DNA of 57,459 nucleotides. It comes from Firmicutes bacterium UBA5227 (GTDB taxonomy: Bacteria; Bacillota; Clostridia; Tissierellales; Sedimentibacteraceae). The notes under the pieces are model-generated. The model had not been told where the DNA came from. It was given only the letters and a program-made list of their open reading frames with translations, and did not search any database. The stretch is from assembly GCA_002409285.1 (NCBI GenBank), contig DHUT01000013.1:1-57459 (forward strand), read 5' to 3'. Of this stretch, positions 8,701 to 16,943 are shown one piece after another. Every line of letters begins with the position of its first letter. The first letter of the stretch is position 1. A program made the position numbers and the translations under genes.

Positions 8701-10180
8701 GGAAAAGTATTTGATAGAAACATACGTACGCTTAAAAATTGAAGAAAAGGAATTTAAGGATGAAACCTACGACAGCTTTATTTTAGATTCAATAGGAAGT
8801 GATATTTCAAATCTTGAAGTTGAAATCAAGAAATTGGAACACTTTTCTTCTGATCTAAAAAGTAAAATTGCAGTCAAGGAAAATCAAATTGACACAGAGT
8901 ATAAAAACCTGAAAGAAAAACTTAATAGAACTGACTTAGTTCCCAAGAATGAAATAGTATTAACGGAGTTTAAAAAACGTATTGCAGAGAAAAATGATGA
9001 ACTTAAAAGACTATCAGCTAACTTGAACCATATTATAAGCAGGATAGGTCATTGTGACAATAATCTATCTGCATTGGCTGAATACTATGAATTGGCTATA
9101 GCAGAAGAAATAGATTTTTCTCAGGATATTACATTGATGGATAAGGATTCTTTAGACCGGTTCAGGGGAACGATGGTAAGGGATTACAGGCAAATAAGCG
9201 GACGTATTAATAATCTTAAAAATGAACTTTCAGCTTCGATAGATAAACAATTGAGGAATGAAGCTTTTCAGGAGGATTTTTTCGTCAGACCCCTGAATAC
9301 TTTATATTCGTTAATAGAGGAGCCGGCGGAATTTATTGAGCAGTTAATGACAACCATTAAGGCTTATGATGATTTAATGGCTAAATTAGAGATAGATATT
9401 GCCTTGATAGATAAGGAAAAAGAAAGGATAATGCAGCTATTGCTTGAATATATAAGTGATATCCATAAAAATTTAAGCAAAATAGATAAAAATTCAACCA
9501 TAAAAATAAGGGATAAATCCGTAAAGATGCTGCGTATGGACTTGCCGGACTGGGATACGGAAGAAAATCAATATAAAAACAGATTAGAAGATGTGATGGA
9601 AGACCTGACACAAAGTGGTATTAACAGACTGGAGAACAATGAAAACATAGAAGAAGTAATAAGTCCTATAATAACTACTAAAAATTTATACAATGCAGTT
9701 GTGGGAATTAACAATATTGGAATTAAATTATATAAAATAGAGGCTGAAAGACAATATCAGATAGATTGGGCTGAGGTGTCAATGAATTCAGGAGGAGAGG
9801 GCTTCTTATCGGCGTTTGTAATATTATCAAGCCTGCTCTCTTTTATGAGAAGGGATGATACGGATATATTTGCTGAATCAGAGGAGGGCAAGGTCCTCAT
9901 AATGGATAATCCTTTTGCCCAGACAAATTCTTCCCACCTGTTGAATCCTTTAATGGATGTTGCAAGGAAAAGCAATACTCAATTAATTTCTTTTACGGGT
10001 CTAAGCGGAGAATCAATATATAATTCCTTTGAAAATATATATGTTTTGAATTTAGTTTCTTCAAACCTCAGGAGGGGAACTCAGTATCTGCAAAGTCACC
10101 ATACAAAGGGTGAGGACACAGAAATAATGGTTGCCTCCCAGGTAAGAACAGAGGACGCAGAGCAAATGAGGTTATTTTAA
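5780..10180 (+). CDS. jetC: Wadjet SMC-like ATPase JetC
   Basis: A 1466-residue SMC/MukB-like motor that extrudes plasmid DNA loops for JetD to cut. The N-terminal head has a Walker A motif LRNGGGKSVL (Gly40-Gly42, Lys43, Ser44). Two long coiled-coil arms (about 240-630 and 755-1240, rich in E/K/L) flank a globular hinge near residues 640-750. The C-terminal head has the ABC signature MNSGGEGFLSAF (Ser1337-Gly1341) and a Walker B strand VLIMDNPFAQ (Asp1376). The residue after the Walker B Asp is Asn1377 rather than the Glu seen in most SMC ATPases. The gene overlaps jetB by 8 nt and ends the operon just before repeat copy R3. Confidence 0.92.
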   Translation: MSKINAIRLINLNYNYNGIRVDDETFHLNGESTLLSLRNGGGKSVLVQMLIAPFVHKRYRDTNERKFSGYFTTNKPSFILIEWKLDGSSGYVLTGMMIRKSQETNEEQGQNDLDILQFIHEYKEQNPYDIRNIPFIKTDDDSKTLMKYSDCKNLLESLKISNGYKFFLYDMNNSTQSRSYFNKLEEYQIYCKEWESIVKKINLKESGLSELFTKAKDEAGLIEAWFLPTVEDKLNKDKNRIEEFRDILSKYIKQYKDNKAKIDKKNIILLFKEETSSVLDIAGNLKASTEKKHSLENKIANLIKKLKDLKCNLDSDKDNLEEKDAVLKDEISRIEYEELSFEIYGLKDEWEVLKAEFSEVSSLIEKREEDKKSLVKHRDIQLCAKINEQYRNASKDVQTWENKLEIIKSKEKDTTPERESLGYTLRCHYENEVKTIEEQLVELQNELKGLEEKVKNLDKESENLKNREVQENSSLSRTDAAILNFDKVETAFNELYREDLRRNILNEYEEGSLDLRIKELRESIEQLTGDIIRSKKISLENDEKLKANGRHIQDKIAEGAAISQKITGIEENLEDLNHKIENRKSIIKHIGFSEERIFDTEAILKEFQRRKDEVQESVRHIEINLRDLEKEYNKLKSGKVLELPENIKEALETEGINYVYGMEWLKRNNKNAIENKKIVKNNPFIPYGLILTLQDVERLKANNLGIYTSFPIPIVIRENLEKGFESTESSIYPGGKVNFYVLFNNNLLDEEELAKILFAKEEEIRNTKESLDRRTADLNEYEEKYNKIFYQNLTVKAYRDVKNSLEFNLRNKDLIENELNSLRDNERELSNNREKLTENINRNEKVLDELKRKDRDLSDLSKEYKQYLILMKEKVKIKDNISKIKADYTLAREEISKLRQVREDKLDFRRDYSGKKKAVGEKLQEYLQYDNKELIQRDIEDVEARYEALTKEISGELKDVEESLSNANRIFNDLEKYLIETYVRLKIEEKEFKDETYDSFILDSIGSDISNLEVEIKKLEHFSSDLKSKIAVKENQIDTEYKNLKEKLNRTDLVPKNEIVLTEFKKRIAEKNDELKRLSANLNHIISRIGHCDNNLSALAEYYELAIAEEIDFSQDITLMDKDSLDRFRGTMVRDYRQISGRINNLKNELSASIDKQLRNEAFQEDFFVRPLNTLYSLIEEPAEFIEQLMTTIKAYDDLMAKLEIDIALIDKEKERIMQLLLEYISDIHKNLSKIDKNSTIKIRDKSVKMLRMDLPDWDTEENQYKNRLEDVMEDLTQSGINRLENNENIEEVISPIITTKNLYNAVVGINNIGIKLYKIEAERQYQIDWAEVSMNSGGEGFLSAFVILSSLLSFMRRDDTDIFAESEEGKVLIMDNPFAQTNSSHLLNPLMDVARKSNTQLISFTGLSGESIYNSFENIYVLNLVSSNLRRGTQYLQSHHTKGEDTEIMVASQVRTEDAEQMRLF

Positions 10181-10188
10181 GCTGAGGC

Positions 10189-10224
10189 GGACGGGAACGT
10201 TTCATCTGTCCCGGGGTTATTGAA
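10189..10224 (+). repeat. Interspersed boundary repeat, copy R3
   Basis: A 36-nt element, GGACGGGAACGTTTCATC then TGTCCC...GGTTATTGAA, that aligns almost base for base with copy R4 at 24516-24553, including the terminal GGTTATTGAA. GGACGG can pair with CTGTCC to form a hairpin. It lies between jetC and the surface-glycan locus. Confidence 0.75.
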
Positions 10225-10248
10225 TTTAGTCTGAATTGAAAAATAGTC

Positions 10249-10277
10249 TTGTTATATACTATGAAAATTAGTATAAT
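10249..10277 (+). promoter_or_regulatory. Sigma-A promoter of the surface-glycan locus
   Basis: TTGTTA (10249-10254), a 17-bp spacer and TATAAT (10272-10277). Transcription would begin near 10284, leaving a leader of about 90 nt before the LCP gene. I see no recognisable riboswitch fold in that leader. Confidence 0.6.
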
Positions 10278-10373
10278 AAAATATTGTGTTGTACTTTTAA
10301 TTTTTTATAGAACGGAAAGAACAATCATATAGATAAAGTGGACTTTTTATGAAGGGTGGAAGAATTATTTCAG

Positions 10374-11342
10374 ATGCAAAGATTGAAGAATTCAAAAACA
10401 TTAACAGTAGTTTTCTCGGTGGCTATAGTGCTCGTAATAATATGCCTATATCTGAATTCTTATTTAGATAAAATCAACCGTTACAAGGATACAGGAAGCA
10501 CATATACGGACTCTGCCAGAACCGGCAGTGTTTCAAATCAAACAGGTAACAATAAACCTGAAGCCGGAAAGGAAACATTACTGGCTGATAAAAATATAGT
10601 TAACATATTGCTGATTGGTCATGACAAGAGGGTTGGGGAAGAAACATCAAGATCTGATTCAATGATTATCGCAACTTTGAATAAAAAGTCAAATTCCATA
10701 AAACTCACATCCTTGATGAGGGATATGTATGTAAAGATACCGGATTATGATTATAATAAAATAAATTCTGCCTATGCCTTTGGGGGAAAGGATCTTCTGA
10801 CTGAAACCATAGAGGAAAATTTTTCAGTGGGAATAGACGGATGCATAGAGGTTGATTTTACAGGATTTGAAAAAATAATTGATAAAATAGGTGGAGTGGA
10901 TATTGAACTTAACAGGGATGAGGCGTATTATTTAAACAAGAAGTGCAAACTGAGCCTTACCGAAGGAATAAGCACTCTCACAGGCGAGACAGCTTTGGAA
11001 TATGCCAGAATAAGATATGTGGGAAATGATGACTACGAGCGTACGGAACGGCAGAGAAACATGCTTACGGCTATGTTTTTCAAAGTCAAGGGTTTAGGAG
11101 TAACAGAATTAATGGATCTGGCAGATGAAATTTTACCTTTGATAACCACGGACTTAACTAATTCACAAATTTTAGGGCTTGTCAGCAGAGTGATTCTGAT
11201 GGATGTGTCGGGTATAGATACATTCCGTATACCTGCAGACGGAAAATTTAAGCCGGACACAATTGACGGCATGTCTGTACTGGTGCCTGATTTGCCTGAA
11301 AATAAGGCTTTGTTGAAAGAATTCATAGGTTATCAGGAATAA
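10374..11342 (+). CDS. LytR-CpsA-Psr (LCP) family wall-polymer ligase
   Basis: A 322-residue membrane-anchored enzyme that transfers polyprenyl-pyrophosphate-linked glycopolymers onto peptidoglycan outside the cell. One N-terminal membrane segment (about residues 10-30) precedes a Ser/Thr/Gly-rich linker and the LCP domain, with hallmarks NILLIGHD, RSDSMIIATLN, SLMRDMYVKIP, INSAYAFGG and ALEYARIRY. The charged residues of these motifs (the Asp after RS, the Arg of MRD, the Arg of YARIR) bind the pyrophosphate in known LCP proteins. A GTG at 10356 directly abuts its only GAAGG; the ATG at 10374 after GGTGGAAG is slightly better, but neither is certain. It leads the glycan locus, so it probably attaches that polymer. 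Confidence 0.85.
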   Translation: MQRLKNSKTLTVVFSVAIVLVIICLYLNSYLDKINRYKDTGSTYTDSARTGSVSNQTGNNKPEAGKETLLADKNIVNILLIGHDKRVGEETSRSDSMIIATLNKKSNSIKLTSLMRDMYVKIPDYDYNKINSAYAFGGKDLLTETIEENFSVGIDGCIEVDFTGFEKIIDKIGGVDIELNRDEAYYLNKKCKLSLTEGISTLTGETALEYARIRYVGNDDYERTERQRNMLTAMFFKVKGLGVTELMDLADEILPLITTDLTNSQILGLVSRVILMDVSGIDTFRIPADGKFKPDTIDGMSVLVPDLPENKALLKEFIGYQE

Positions 11343-11419
11343 AACACAGTCATAACTGTGTGGGAGTAACACTAACTAAGGCAGGATTAATCAAGTAAGA
11401 TTGGCTGGGATGTGAGAGT

Positions 11420-12811
11420 TTGGAGAAGCGTAAAAAAAACAGTAATTTTGTTTCATCTTTTGCAACATTTATAATTGTTGTTATTCATTCGGTATTATTT
11501 TTGTTTACCTGGTATACTTTTTATAAATTTAAAATAGCGGATCCTTTTTATGAGAAAGGAACTTTGCTTCTAATATCTGTATATTTATTGCTGTTTGTGT
11601 CATTTTCCAACATTTACGGCGGTTTTAAAATAGGGTATTACAGGGTGTCCGACGTAATATACTCCCAGATAATTTCTATTATATTTGTAAATATAATAAC
11701 ATATTTTCAAATATCTCTTATTGCCAGGGAAATGCTTAATATTGTCGGTATTGTGGTTATGACAATTGTACAGGCTCTTGTTACAATACTTTGGGCTTAT
11801 ATATCCAATAAGGTGTATTTTAAGCATAATTCTGCCATGAAGGTTGTCATTATATATGGAAATGAGGATGTTTCGGTATTTATTAAAAAATTAAGCATGA
11901 GACCTGACAAGTATAATATTTGTGAAATGCTGAGCATATTTATGGGAGAGGATGCCATAGTGGAAAATATCAGTGGTTGTGATTATGATGCGGTTATGCT
12001 TTATGATATTGAATCGCACCTCAGGAACAAGATATTGAAGTATTGTTATACTAATTCATTGAAGGTATATGTTACTCCTAAGATATCGGATATTATTGTG
12101 GGTTCTTCTGACAGGCTTCATCTGTTTGACACTCCCTTATTAATATGTAAAAATGAAGGGTTGTCATATGAACAGAGATTGGTTAAGAGAATGGTTGATA
12201 TAATGGGTTCATTGCTTCTTGTTGTTTTGACTTCTCCGATTATGATCGTTGTATCTGCTGCAATCAAATTCAGTGATGGAGGTCCGGTTCTTTTTAAACA
12301 GGAAAGACTGACGATTGACAATAGGATTTTCACGATTTATAAATTCAGAAGTATGGTTACAGATGCTGAAAAGGATGGTGTTGCCAGGCTGGCAAGCAAA
12401 AATGATGAACGAATTACTTCTGTGGGAAGGGTCATAAGGAAAATACGCCTGGACGAGTTACCTCAGTTATTCAATGTTTTGTGCGGGGATATGTCATTGG
12501 TGGGACCTCGGCCTGAGCGTCCGGAAATAGCTGGGAAATATGCTGAAATTATACCTGAGTTTAACTTCAGAACAAAGGTGAATGCCGGAATTACAGGATA
12601 TGCCCAGGTGCTGGGCAAGTATAACACTACGGCATACGACAAGCTTAAGCTTGATTTATTGTATATAGAGAATTATTCTCTGGTGCTGGATATAAAGCTT
12701 CTTCTTATGACGCTGAAAATACTTTTCATACCGGAAAAAGCGGAAGGGGTTGATAAGGGTGAAGTTTTGCCGGGAGAAATGTTTTTTATTAAAGATAATA
12801 AAGAAGCCTGA
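11420..12811 (+). CDS. Polyprenyl-phosphate sugar-1-phosphate transferase (initiating)
   Basis: A 463-residue integral membrane enzyme of the WbaP/WcaJ-like family that starts a glycan chain by placing a sugar-1-phosphate on undecaprenyl phosphate. The N-terminal half has four hydrophobic segments (about residues 12-130), followed by a CoA-binding-like region. The catalytic PF02397 domain begins near residue 252 and shows KRMVDIMGSLLLVVLTSP, FKQERLTIDNRIFTIYKFRSM, IRKIRLDELPQLFNVLCGD, SLVGPRPERPE and AGITGYAQVLGKY. Translation appears to start at TTG 11420 with a weak ribosome site. A truncated second copy of its last 30 or so codons sits at 24549-24680. A convergent glycosyltransferase gene starts 4 bp past its stop. 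Confidence 0.9.
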   Translation: MEKRKKNSNFVSSFATFIIVVIHSVLFLFTWYTFYKFKIADPFYEKGTLLLISVYLLLFVSFSNIYGGFKIGYYRVSDVIYSQIISIIFVNIITYFQISLIAREMLNIVGIVVMTIVQALVTILWAYISNKVYFKHNSAMKVVIIYGNEDVSVFIKKLSMRPDKYNICEMLSIFMGEDAIVENISGCDYDAVMLYDIESHLRNKILKYCYTNSLKVYVTPKISDIIVGSSDRLHLFDTPLLICKNEGLSYEQRLVKRMVDIMGSLLLVVLTSPIMIVVSAAIKFSDGGPVLFKQERLTIDNRIFTIYKFRSMVTDAEKDGVARLASKNDERITSVGRVIRKIRLDELPQLFNVLCGDMSLVGPRPERPEIAGKYAEIIPEFNFRTKVNAGITGYAQVLGKYNTTAYDKLKLDLLYIENYSLVLDIKLLLMTLKILFIPEKAEGVDKGEVLPGEMFFIKDNKEA

Positions 12812-12815
12812 GGGT

Positions 12816-13568
12816 TTATAATAGTTTTTTCTTAATACCATTAATGCTGTAATTTAAAAAATAAATTGAAGATTTCACAATTCCCATTTTTTCTTGTCTG
12901 CGGTATATTTTATATCTGTTTACAGCAGCATTGAATTTATTAAAGGACCTGCTGTCGGAGCTTATTCTGTATACCATGAGCACGTCTTTAATTCCGGTAA
13001 TATAAGTATTATTTCTTGTAAGAGATAGCCATAGGGAATAATCTTCATGATAATATATGCTATCCATTTTATTATTAAGAAACAGTTTTTTTTCTATAAC
13101 TACGCTGGAGCAGCCTATATAATTTTCTTTTAACAGCATTTTGTATGTAATTTTTTCGGGCACTATGTAGTCGGTTTTTATACTTTGATTTAACTCGTTA
13201 ATAAAACTGTAGGAGCAGCAGCATATGCTGCAGCCTGTTGAAATAATTGCCTGTTTCTGGATTTTCAGCTTGTTTGGATGCCATAGGTCATCACTGTCAA
13301 GAAAGGCTATGTACTCGCCTTGGGAGGATTCTGCTCCTTTATTTCTTGATGTGGCAACCCCTATATTTTGAGTGTTGTTTATGACAGTAAGGTTTTTAAA
13401 TTTATTTTTATATTTTTCAATTATTTCAGGGGTTTTATCGTCAGAGCAGTCGTTTATCAGTATAACCTCAAAGTCCTGACATGACTGAGACAGTAAGCTG
13501 TCTAATGTGTATGAAAGTGTTTTTCCAGCGTTATATGCAGGTATGATTACAGAAAAAAAGGGATTCAT
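12816..13568 (-). CDS. GT2-family glycosyltransferase
   Basis: A 250-residue cytoplasmic GT-A enzyme that should add one sugar to the glycan precursor. Motifs are FFSVIIPAYNAGKTL at the N-terminus, ILINDCSDDKT, NIGVATSRNKGAE and the metal-binding LDSDDLWHP. It is shorter than many GT2 proteins and has no membrane segment. Of adjacent ATGs at 13571 and 13568, GAGAGGAC (complement of 13573-13580) favours the second. It is the only minus-strand gene in a locus otherwise read left to right, convergent with the sugar transferase by 4 bp. A weak promoter (TATAAT complement at 13599-13604) may drive it. Donor and acceptor cannot be read from sequence. Confidence 0.87.
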   Translation of the reverse strand: MNPFFSVIIPAYNAGKTLSYTLDSLLSQSCQDFEVILINDCSDDKTPEIIEKYKNKFKNLTVINNTQNIGVATSRNKGAESSQGEYIAFLDSDDLWHPNKLKIQKQAIISTGCSICCCSYSFINELNQSIKTDYIVPEKITYKMLLKENYIGCSSVVIEKKLFLNNKMDSIYYHEDYSLWLSLTRNNTYITGIKDVLMVYRISSDSRSFNKFNAAVNRYKIYRRQEKMGIVKSSIYFLNYSINGIKKKLL

Positions 13569-13666
13569 CATTGTCCTCTCGTTTGTTTGTTTACATTTAT
13601 TATAGTGCATCTGCTATATAAAAGCCACAGTATTTAAACAAATAAATTAATTATAAGGAGCCTGGG

Positions 13667-15238
13667 ATGGCTGATAAAGAAAAAATAAAGAAAATTGTGT
13701 ATTCTGTATATAAAAAATTACAAAATAATGATATCATTGTTAACATGGTTAATTATATATACATCTATGTATTCCCGATTTTTGAAAGGGACATGAGACC
13801 ATGCAGGTATACTGAGTATGATATGCAAACAGATAAAACGTATGAGAAAGAGGAATTTAGGGATATTACTAAAATCAAGGCTGCATTTATTTGTGACGAA
13901 ATGACCTACAGGTGTTTTAGCCTTGAATGTGACTGCGTTTTTTTGTCACCTCATAACTGGGTTGATACAATGAAAAGCTTTAAACCGGATTTATTGTTTT
14001 GTGAATCGACCTGGTCGGGTATTGACGAATATAAGGATTGCTGGAGGGGGAGGGTTTATAAAAATAATAAATTAAAATTTGAAAATAGGAAGGTATTGTT
14101 TCAAATTCTTGATTACTGTAAAAGGAATAATGTAAAAACAGTGTTCTGGAATAAGGAGGACCCTACCTTTTTTAATCATGAAGTATATAATTTTGTTGAT
14201 ACGGCAATGCATTTTGATTATATATTTACTACTGACAGAGAGTGTGCTGATAAGTATAAACTATCAGGACACCAAAATGTTGAGGTTTTGATGTTTGGCT
14301 TTTCTCCGAAGTTGTACAATCCGTCATGTAGTAGTGTAAAAGAAGATTCCTGCATATTTGCGGGAAGCTGGTATTCGGATCAGCCTGAAAGGTGCAGGGA
14401 TTTGGAGAATATTTTAGAGTTTGCTATTCAGAATAAAATGAATCTTAAAATATATGACAGAAATTATAATACAGGTAATCCTGTTAATATGTTTCCGGAT
14501 AAATATAAGGAATATATAAGCAAGTCGGTTGAATTTACCAGGCTTAACCATATTGTGAAAGAATCTAAATATGCAATAAATATAAATACAGTTACCGAAT
14601 CTGAAACAATGTTTGCCCGAAGAGTATTTGAAACCATGGCGTGTAATACTTGTGTTATCAGCAATAAATCAAAGGGCATGAAACAACTGTTTGGGGATGA
14701 TGTATGGTTTTTGGGGGAGAATTTTGATATCGGTCTTATTCAGGAAAAATGCAGGAGAAATGTGGACAGGGTATTTAAGAAGCATACCTGTAAAAAGAGG
14801 CTGGAGCAAGTACTGGATACAGTCAATATAGATTACAAAGATATGGAAAGCGGAATAGCGGTTATATATAGAAACGAGGATATGTGCAGATGCAGAGCGC
14901 ATTTTGGCACAATCGACTGCGCGAATAAAAAAGGATATGTTCAAAATGACTCGGTGTTTACATCATTGGATGGAAGTGTTTTTACTATGTATGAAATGTG
15001 TGAAAGCAGTGACTGCGGATATTTTATTTTAGTTGATTTTAACAATATAAGCAACATGGATATAGAATCGGCTATAGGGCATTTTTCCTACATTGATGAA
15101 GATACCGGCATAAGGATCGGGTCGCCTGCTTATGAGTATATAACTGACAGCAGCAATATAAATACTGTGTTCAGCATAAAGAAATTGAAAACTATCTTAA
15201 ATGATGATAGTATTAACACGAAAAAATATTTAATTTGA
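13667..15238 (+). CDS. CgeB-like glycosyltransferase family protein
   Basis: A 523-residue cytoplasmic protein related to spore-coat protein CgeB and DUF3880-type glycosyltransferases (GT-B fold). Diagnostic stretches are FKPDLLFCESTWSG, VFWNKEDPTFF, YIFTTDRECADKY, CIFAGSWY, KIYDRNY and ETMFARRVFETMACNT (around 314-325), the last being the nucleotide-sugar side of the fold. Residues 400-523 form an extra C-terminal domain I cannot identify. The same core motifs occur in the first 385 residues of the 1108-residue protein at 18117, so the two are paralogues. AAGGAG precedes the ATG. Because the gene before it runs the other way, it needs its own promoter or readthrough; TTTACA with TATATA (13590-13620, 19-bp spacer) is a weak candidate. 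Confidence 0.8.
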   Translation: MADKEKIKKIVYSVYKKLQNNDIIVNMVNYIYIYVFPIFERDMRPCRYTEYDMQTDKTYEKEEFRDITKIKAAFICDEMTYRCFSLECDCVFLSPHNWVDTMKSFKPDLLFCESTWSGIDEYKDCWRGRVYKNNKLKFENRKVLFQILDYCKRNNVKTVFWNKEDPTFFNHEVYNFVDTAMHFDYIFTTDRECADKYKLSGHQNVEVLMFGFSPKLYNPSCSSVKEDSCIFAGSWYSDQPERCRDLENILEFAIQNKMNLKIYDRNYNTGNPVNMFPDKYKEYISKSVEFTRLNHIVKESKYAININTVTESETMFARRVFETMACNTCVISNKSKGMKQLFGDDVWFLGENFDIGLIQEKCRRNVDRVFKKHTCKKRLEQVLDTVNIDYKDMESGIAVIYRNEDMCRCRAHFGTIDCANKKGYVQNDSVFTSLDGSVFTMYEMCESSDCGYFILVDFNNISNMDIESAIGHFSYIDEDTGIRIGSPAYEYITDSSNINTVFSIKKLKTILNDDSINTKKYLI

Positions 15239-15261
15239 ATTACTGATCTGAAGGAAAAGTT

Positions 15262-16068
15262 ATGATAGATAATATAAGAACGGTTATTATGGAAAATTAT
15301 AATAACCGCATAAGAACAATGAGGTTGGCATCATATGAATTAAAGTCACAGAATAACGGAACGTATTTAGGTTTTTTATGGAATTTTATAAATCCTGCTT
15401 TGCAGATATTTGTGTATTGGTTTGTTTTTGCTATTGGTTTAAATGCGGCTGCACCAAGAGGGGATTATCCCTATATAATTTGGATGATAGTAGGAATTAT
15501 ACCATGGTTTTATATAAGCACAGCCATGCTGTCTTCGTCAAATTCCATATATGCCTACAGCGGGGTGCTTAAGAGGATGTATATACCATTGTCAATAGTT
15601 CCTGTAAAGGCTGTTATTACTGCCCTATTCAGTCATCTGCTATCCATGGTTGTAGTATTTCTGGTAATATTTATTTCGGGCTATAGTGTCAGTATATATA
15701 CATTTCAGCTTCCTTATTATATATTATGCAGTATTGCATTTTTAATTGGGTTTTCCTTATTTGCATCCTCTGTTACAGTAGTGTTCAGGGATTTTCAAAA
15801 AATCTTAAATTCCGTTGTAAGATTGTTGTTTTATATTACACCGGTTGTCTGGAGTCAGGAAAATCTTCCGGAGCACCTTAGATTTATACTTAAATTAAAT
15901 CCCCTTGCTTATATAATTGACGGTTACAGGGATTGCATATTGTATGGACGAGGACTTGAATGGCACTGGAAACAGGGTATATATTTCTGGATAGTAACGG
16001 TTGTTTTGTTTGTAATAGGCTGCAATGTGCATATGAAATTCAGGGAAAAATTTATTGATTTAATATAG
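15262..16068 (+). CDS. Polysaccharide/teichoic acid ABC exporter, permease
   Basis: A 268-residue ABC-2 family membrane protein (TagG/Wzm/KpsM type) that with the next gene exports the lipid-linked glycan across the membrane. About six hydrophobic segments are visible, including LQIFVYWFVFAIGL, IIWMIVGIIPWFYIS and IYFWIVTVVLFVIGCN. The N-terminal amphipathic stretch RTMRLASYELKSQNNGTYLG and the motif YITPVVWS are typical of this family. The ATPase gene starts 9 nt after its stop, as expected for a two-component exporter. Confidence 0.9.
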   Translation: MIDNIRTVIMENYNNRIRTMRLASYELKSQNNGTYLGFLWNFINPALQIFVYWFVFAIGLNAAAPRGDYPYIIWMIVGIIPWFYISTAMLSSSNSIYAYSGVLKRMYIPLSIVPVKAVITALFSHLLSMVVVFLVIFISGYSVSIYTFQLPYYILCSIAFLIGFSLFASSVTVVFRDFQKILNSVVRLLFYITPVVWSQENLPEHLRFILKLNPLAYIIDGYRDCILYGRGLEWHWKQGIYFWIVTVVLFVIGCNVHMKFREKFIDLI

Positions 16069-16077
16069 GGGTATGGA

Positions 16078-16938
16078 ATGGGAAACGTTGAAAAAAATGA
16101 AAGCAATAAAAGAAACGAAGGTAATGAAAAAAATGAAAGCAATGTAACGATTGAATGTGTTAATCTATTTAAGAAGTACCCCCTTTACAAAAGGGACTCG
16201 GAGAAGTTAAAGGGTCTACTGTTTAACAGCTTCAAGCCTGAGGAATTTGCCGCTCTTTCCTGTATTAACTTAAAGGTTGAAAAAGGAACGATATTAGGGA
16301 TTATTGGGCTGAATGGTTCAGGAAAATCAACCCTGGCAAGTATTATATCAGGAATAACCTACCCTACGGAAGGTACGGTTACAGTCAACGGTGATGTGAG
16401 TATGCTTTCCGCAGGTGCAGGGATGGAAAATCAGCTTACAGGTGTAGAAAATATTAAATATAAGTGTACATTGCTTGGATTCAGCAAAAGGGAGATAAGT
16501 GAAATACAGGAAGACATAATAAATTTTGCTGATATAGGGATACATATTAATCAGCCTTTGAGGACATATTCCAGCGGCATGCGTTCGAGACTGGGGTTTG
16601 CCATATCCGTCCACATCAACCCTGATATTTTAATAATAGATGAGGCACTGGCGGTAGGGGACAACAGCTTTACCGACAAATGTCTGGCAAAGATGGATGA
16701 ATTCAAGCATAATGGGAAAACAATATTGTTTGTAAGCCATTCTGTAAGTCAAATGGAGACATTCTGCGACAGGGTAATGTGGCTTCATAAAGGTAAAATA
16801 CTGGGCATTGAAAAACCTGAAGATATTATAATGCCCTATTGCGGTTTTGCAAGAGAATTTAACGGAATGACATCGCCGGAACGGTCTGTATTTAACCCTG
16901 TTCTTGAAGATTATCAGAACAAATACTTAAGGAAGTAG
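16078..16938 (+). CDS. Polysaccharide/teichoic acid ABC exporter, ATPase
   Basis: A 286-residue nucleotide-binding subunit (TagH/Wzt/KpsT type) partnering the permease upstream. Walker A is GLNGSGKST (about residues 81-89), the signature is YSSGMRSRLGFAI, Walker B is ILIIDEALAVGD and the H-loop is FVSHSVSQM. The first 22 residues are an unusual low-complexity tract built from repeats of KNESN/NEGNEKNESN. The C-terminal tail after the ATPase core is only about 45 residues, so it lacks the carbohydrate-binding domain found in Wzt proteins that read a capped chain end. Confidence 0.9.
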   Translation: MGNVEKNESNKRNEGNEKNESNVTIECVNLFKKYPLYKRDSEKLKGLLFNSFKPEEFAALSCINLKVEKGTILGIIGLNGSGKSTLASIISGITYPTEGTVTVNGDVSMLSAGAGMENQLTGVENIKYKCTLLGFSKREISEIQEDIINFADIGIHINQPLRTYSSGMRSRLGFAISVHINPDILIIDEALAVGDNSFTDKCLAKMDEFKHNGKTILFVSHSVSQMETFCDRVMWLHKGKILGIEKPEDIIMPYCGFAREFNGMTSPERSVFNPVLEDYQNKYLRK

Positions 16939-16943
16939 TTAAA

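Noticed and set aside
10278..10373. Riboswitch or T-box leader before the LCP gene
   Set aside because: The leader is AT-rich without a strong conserved fold or specifier-like stems.
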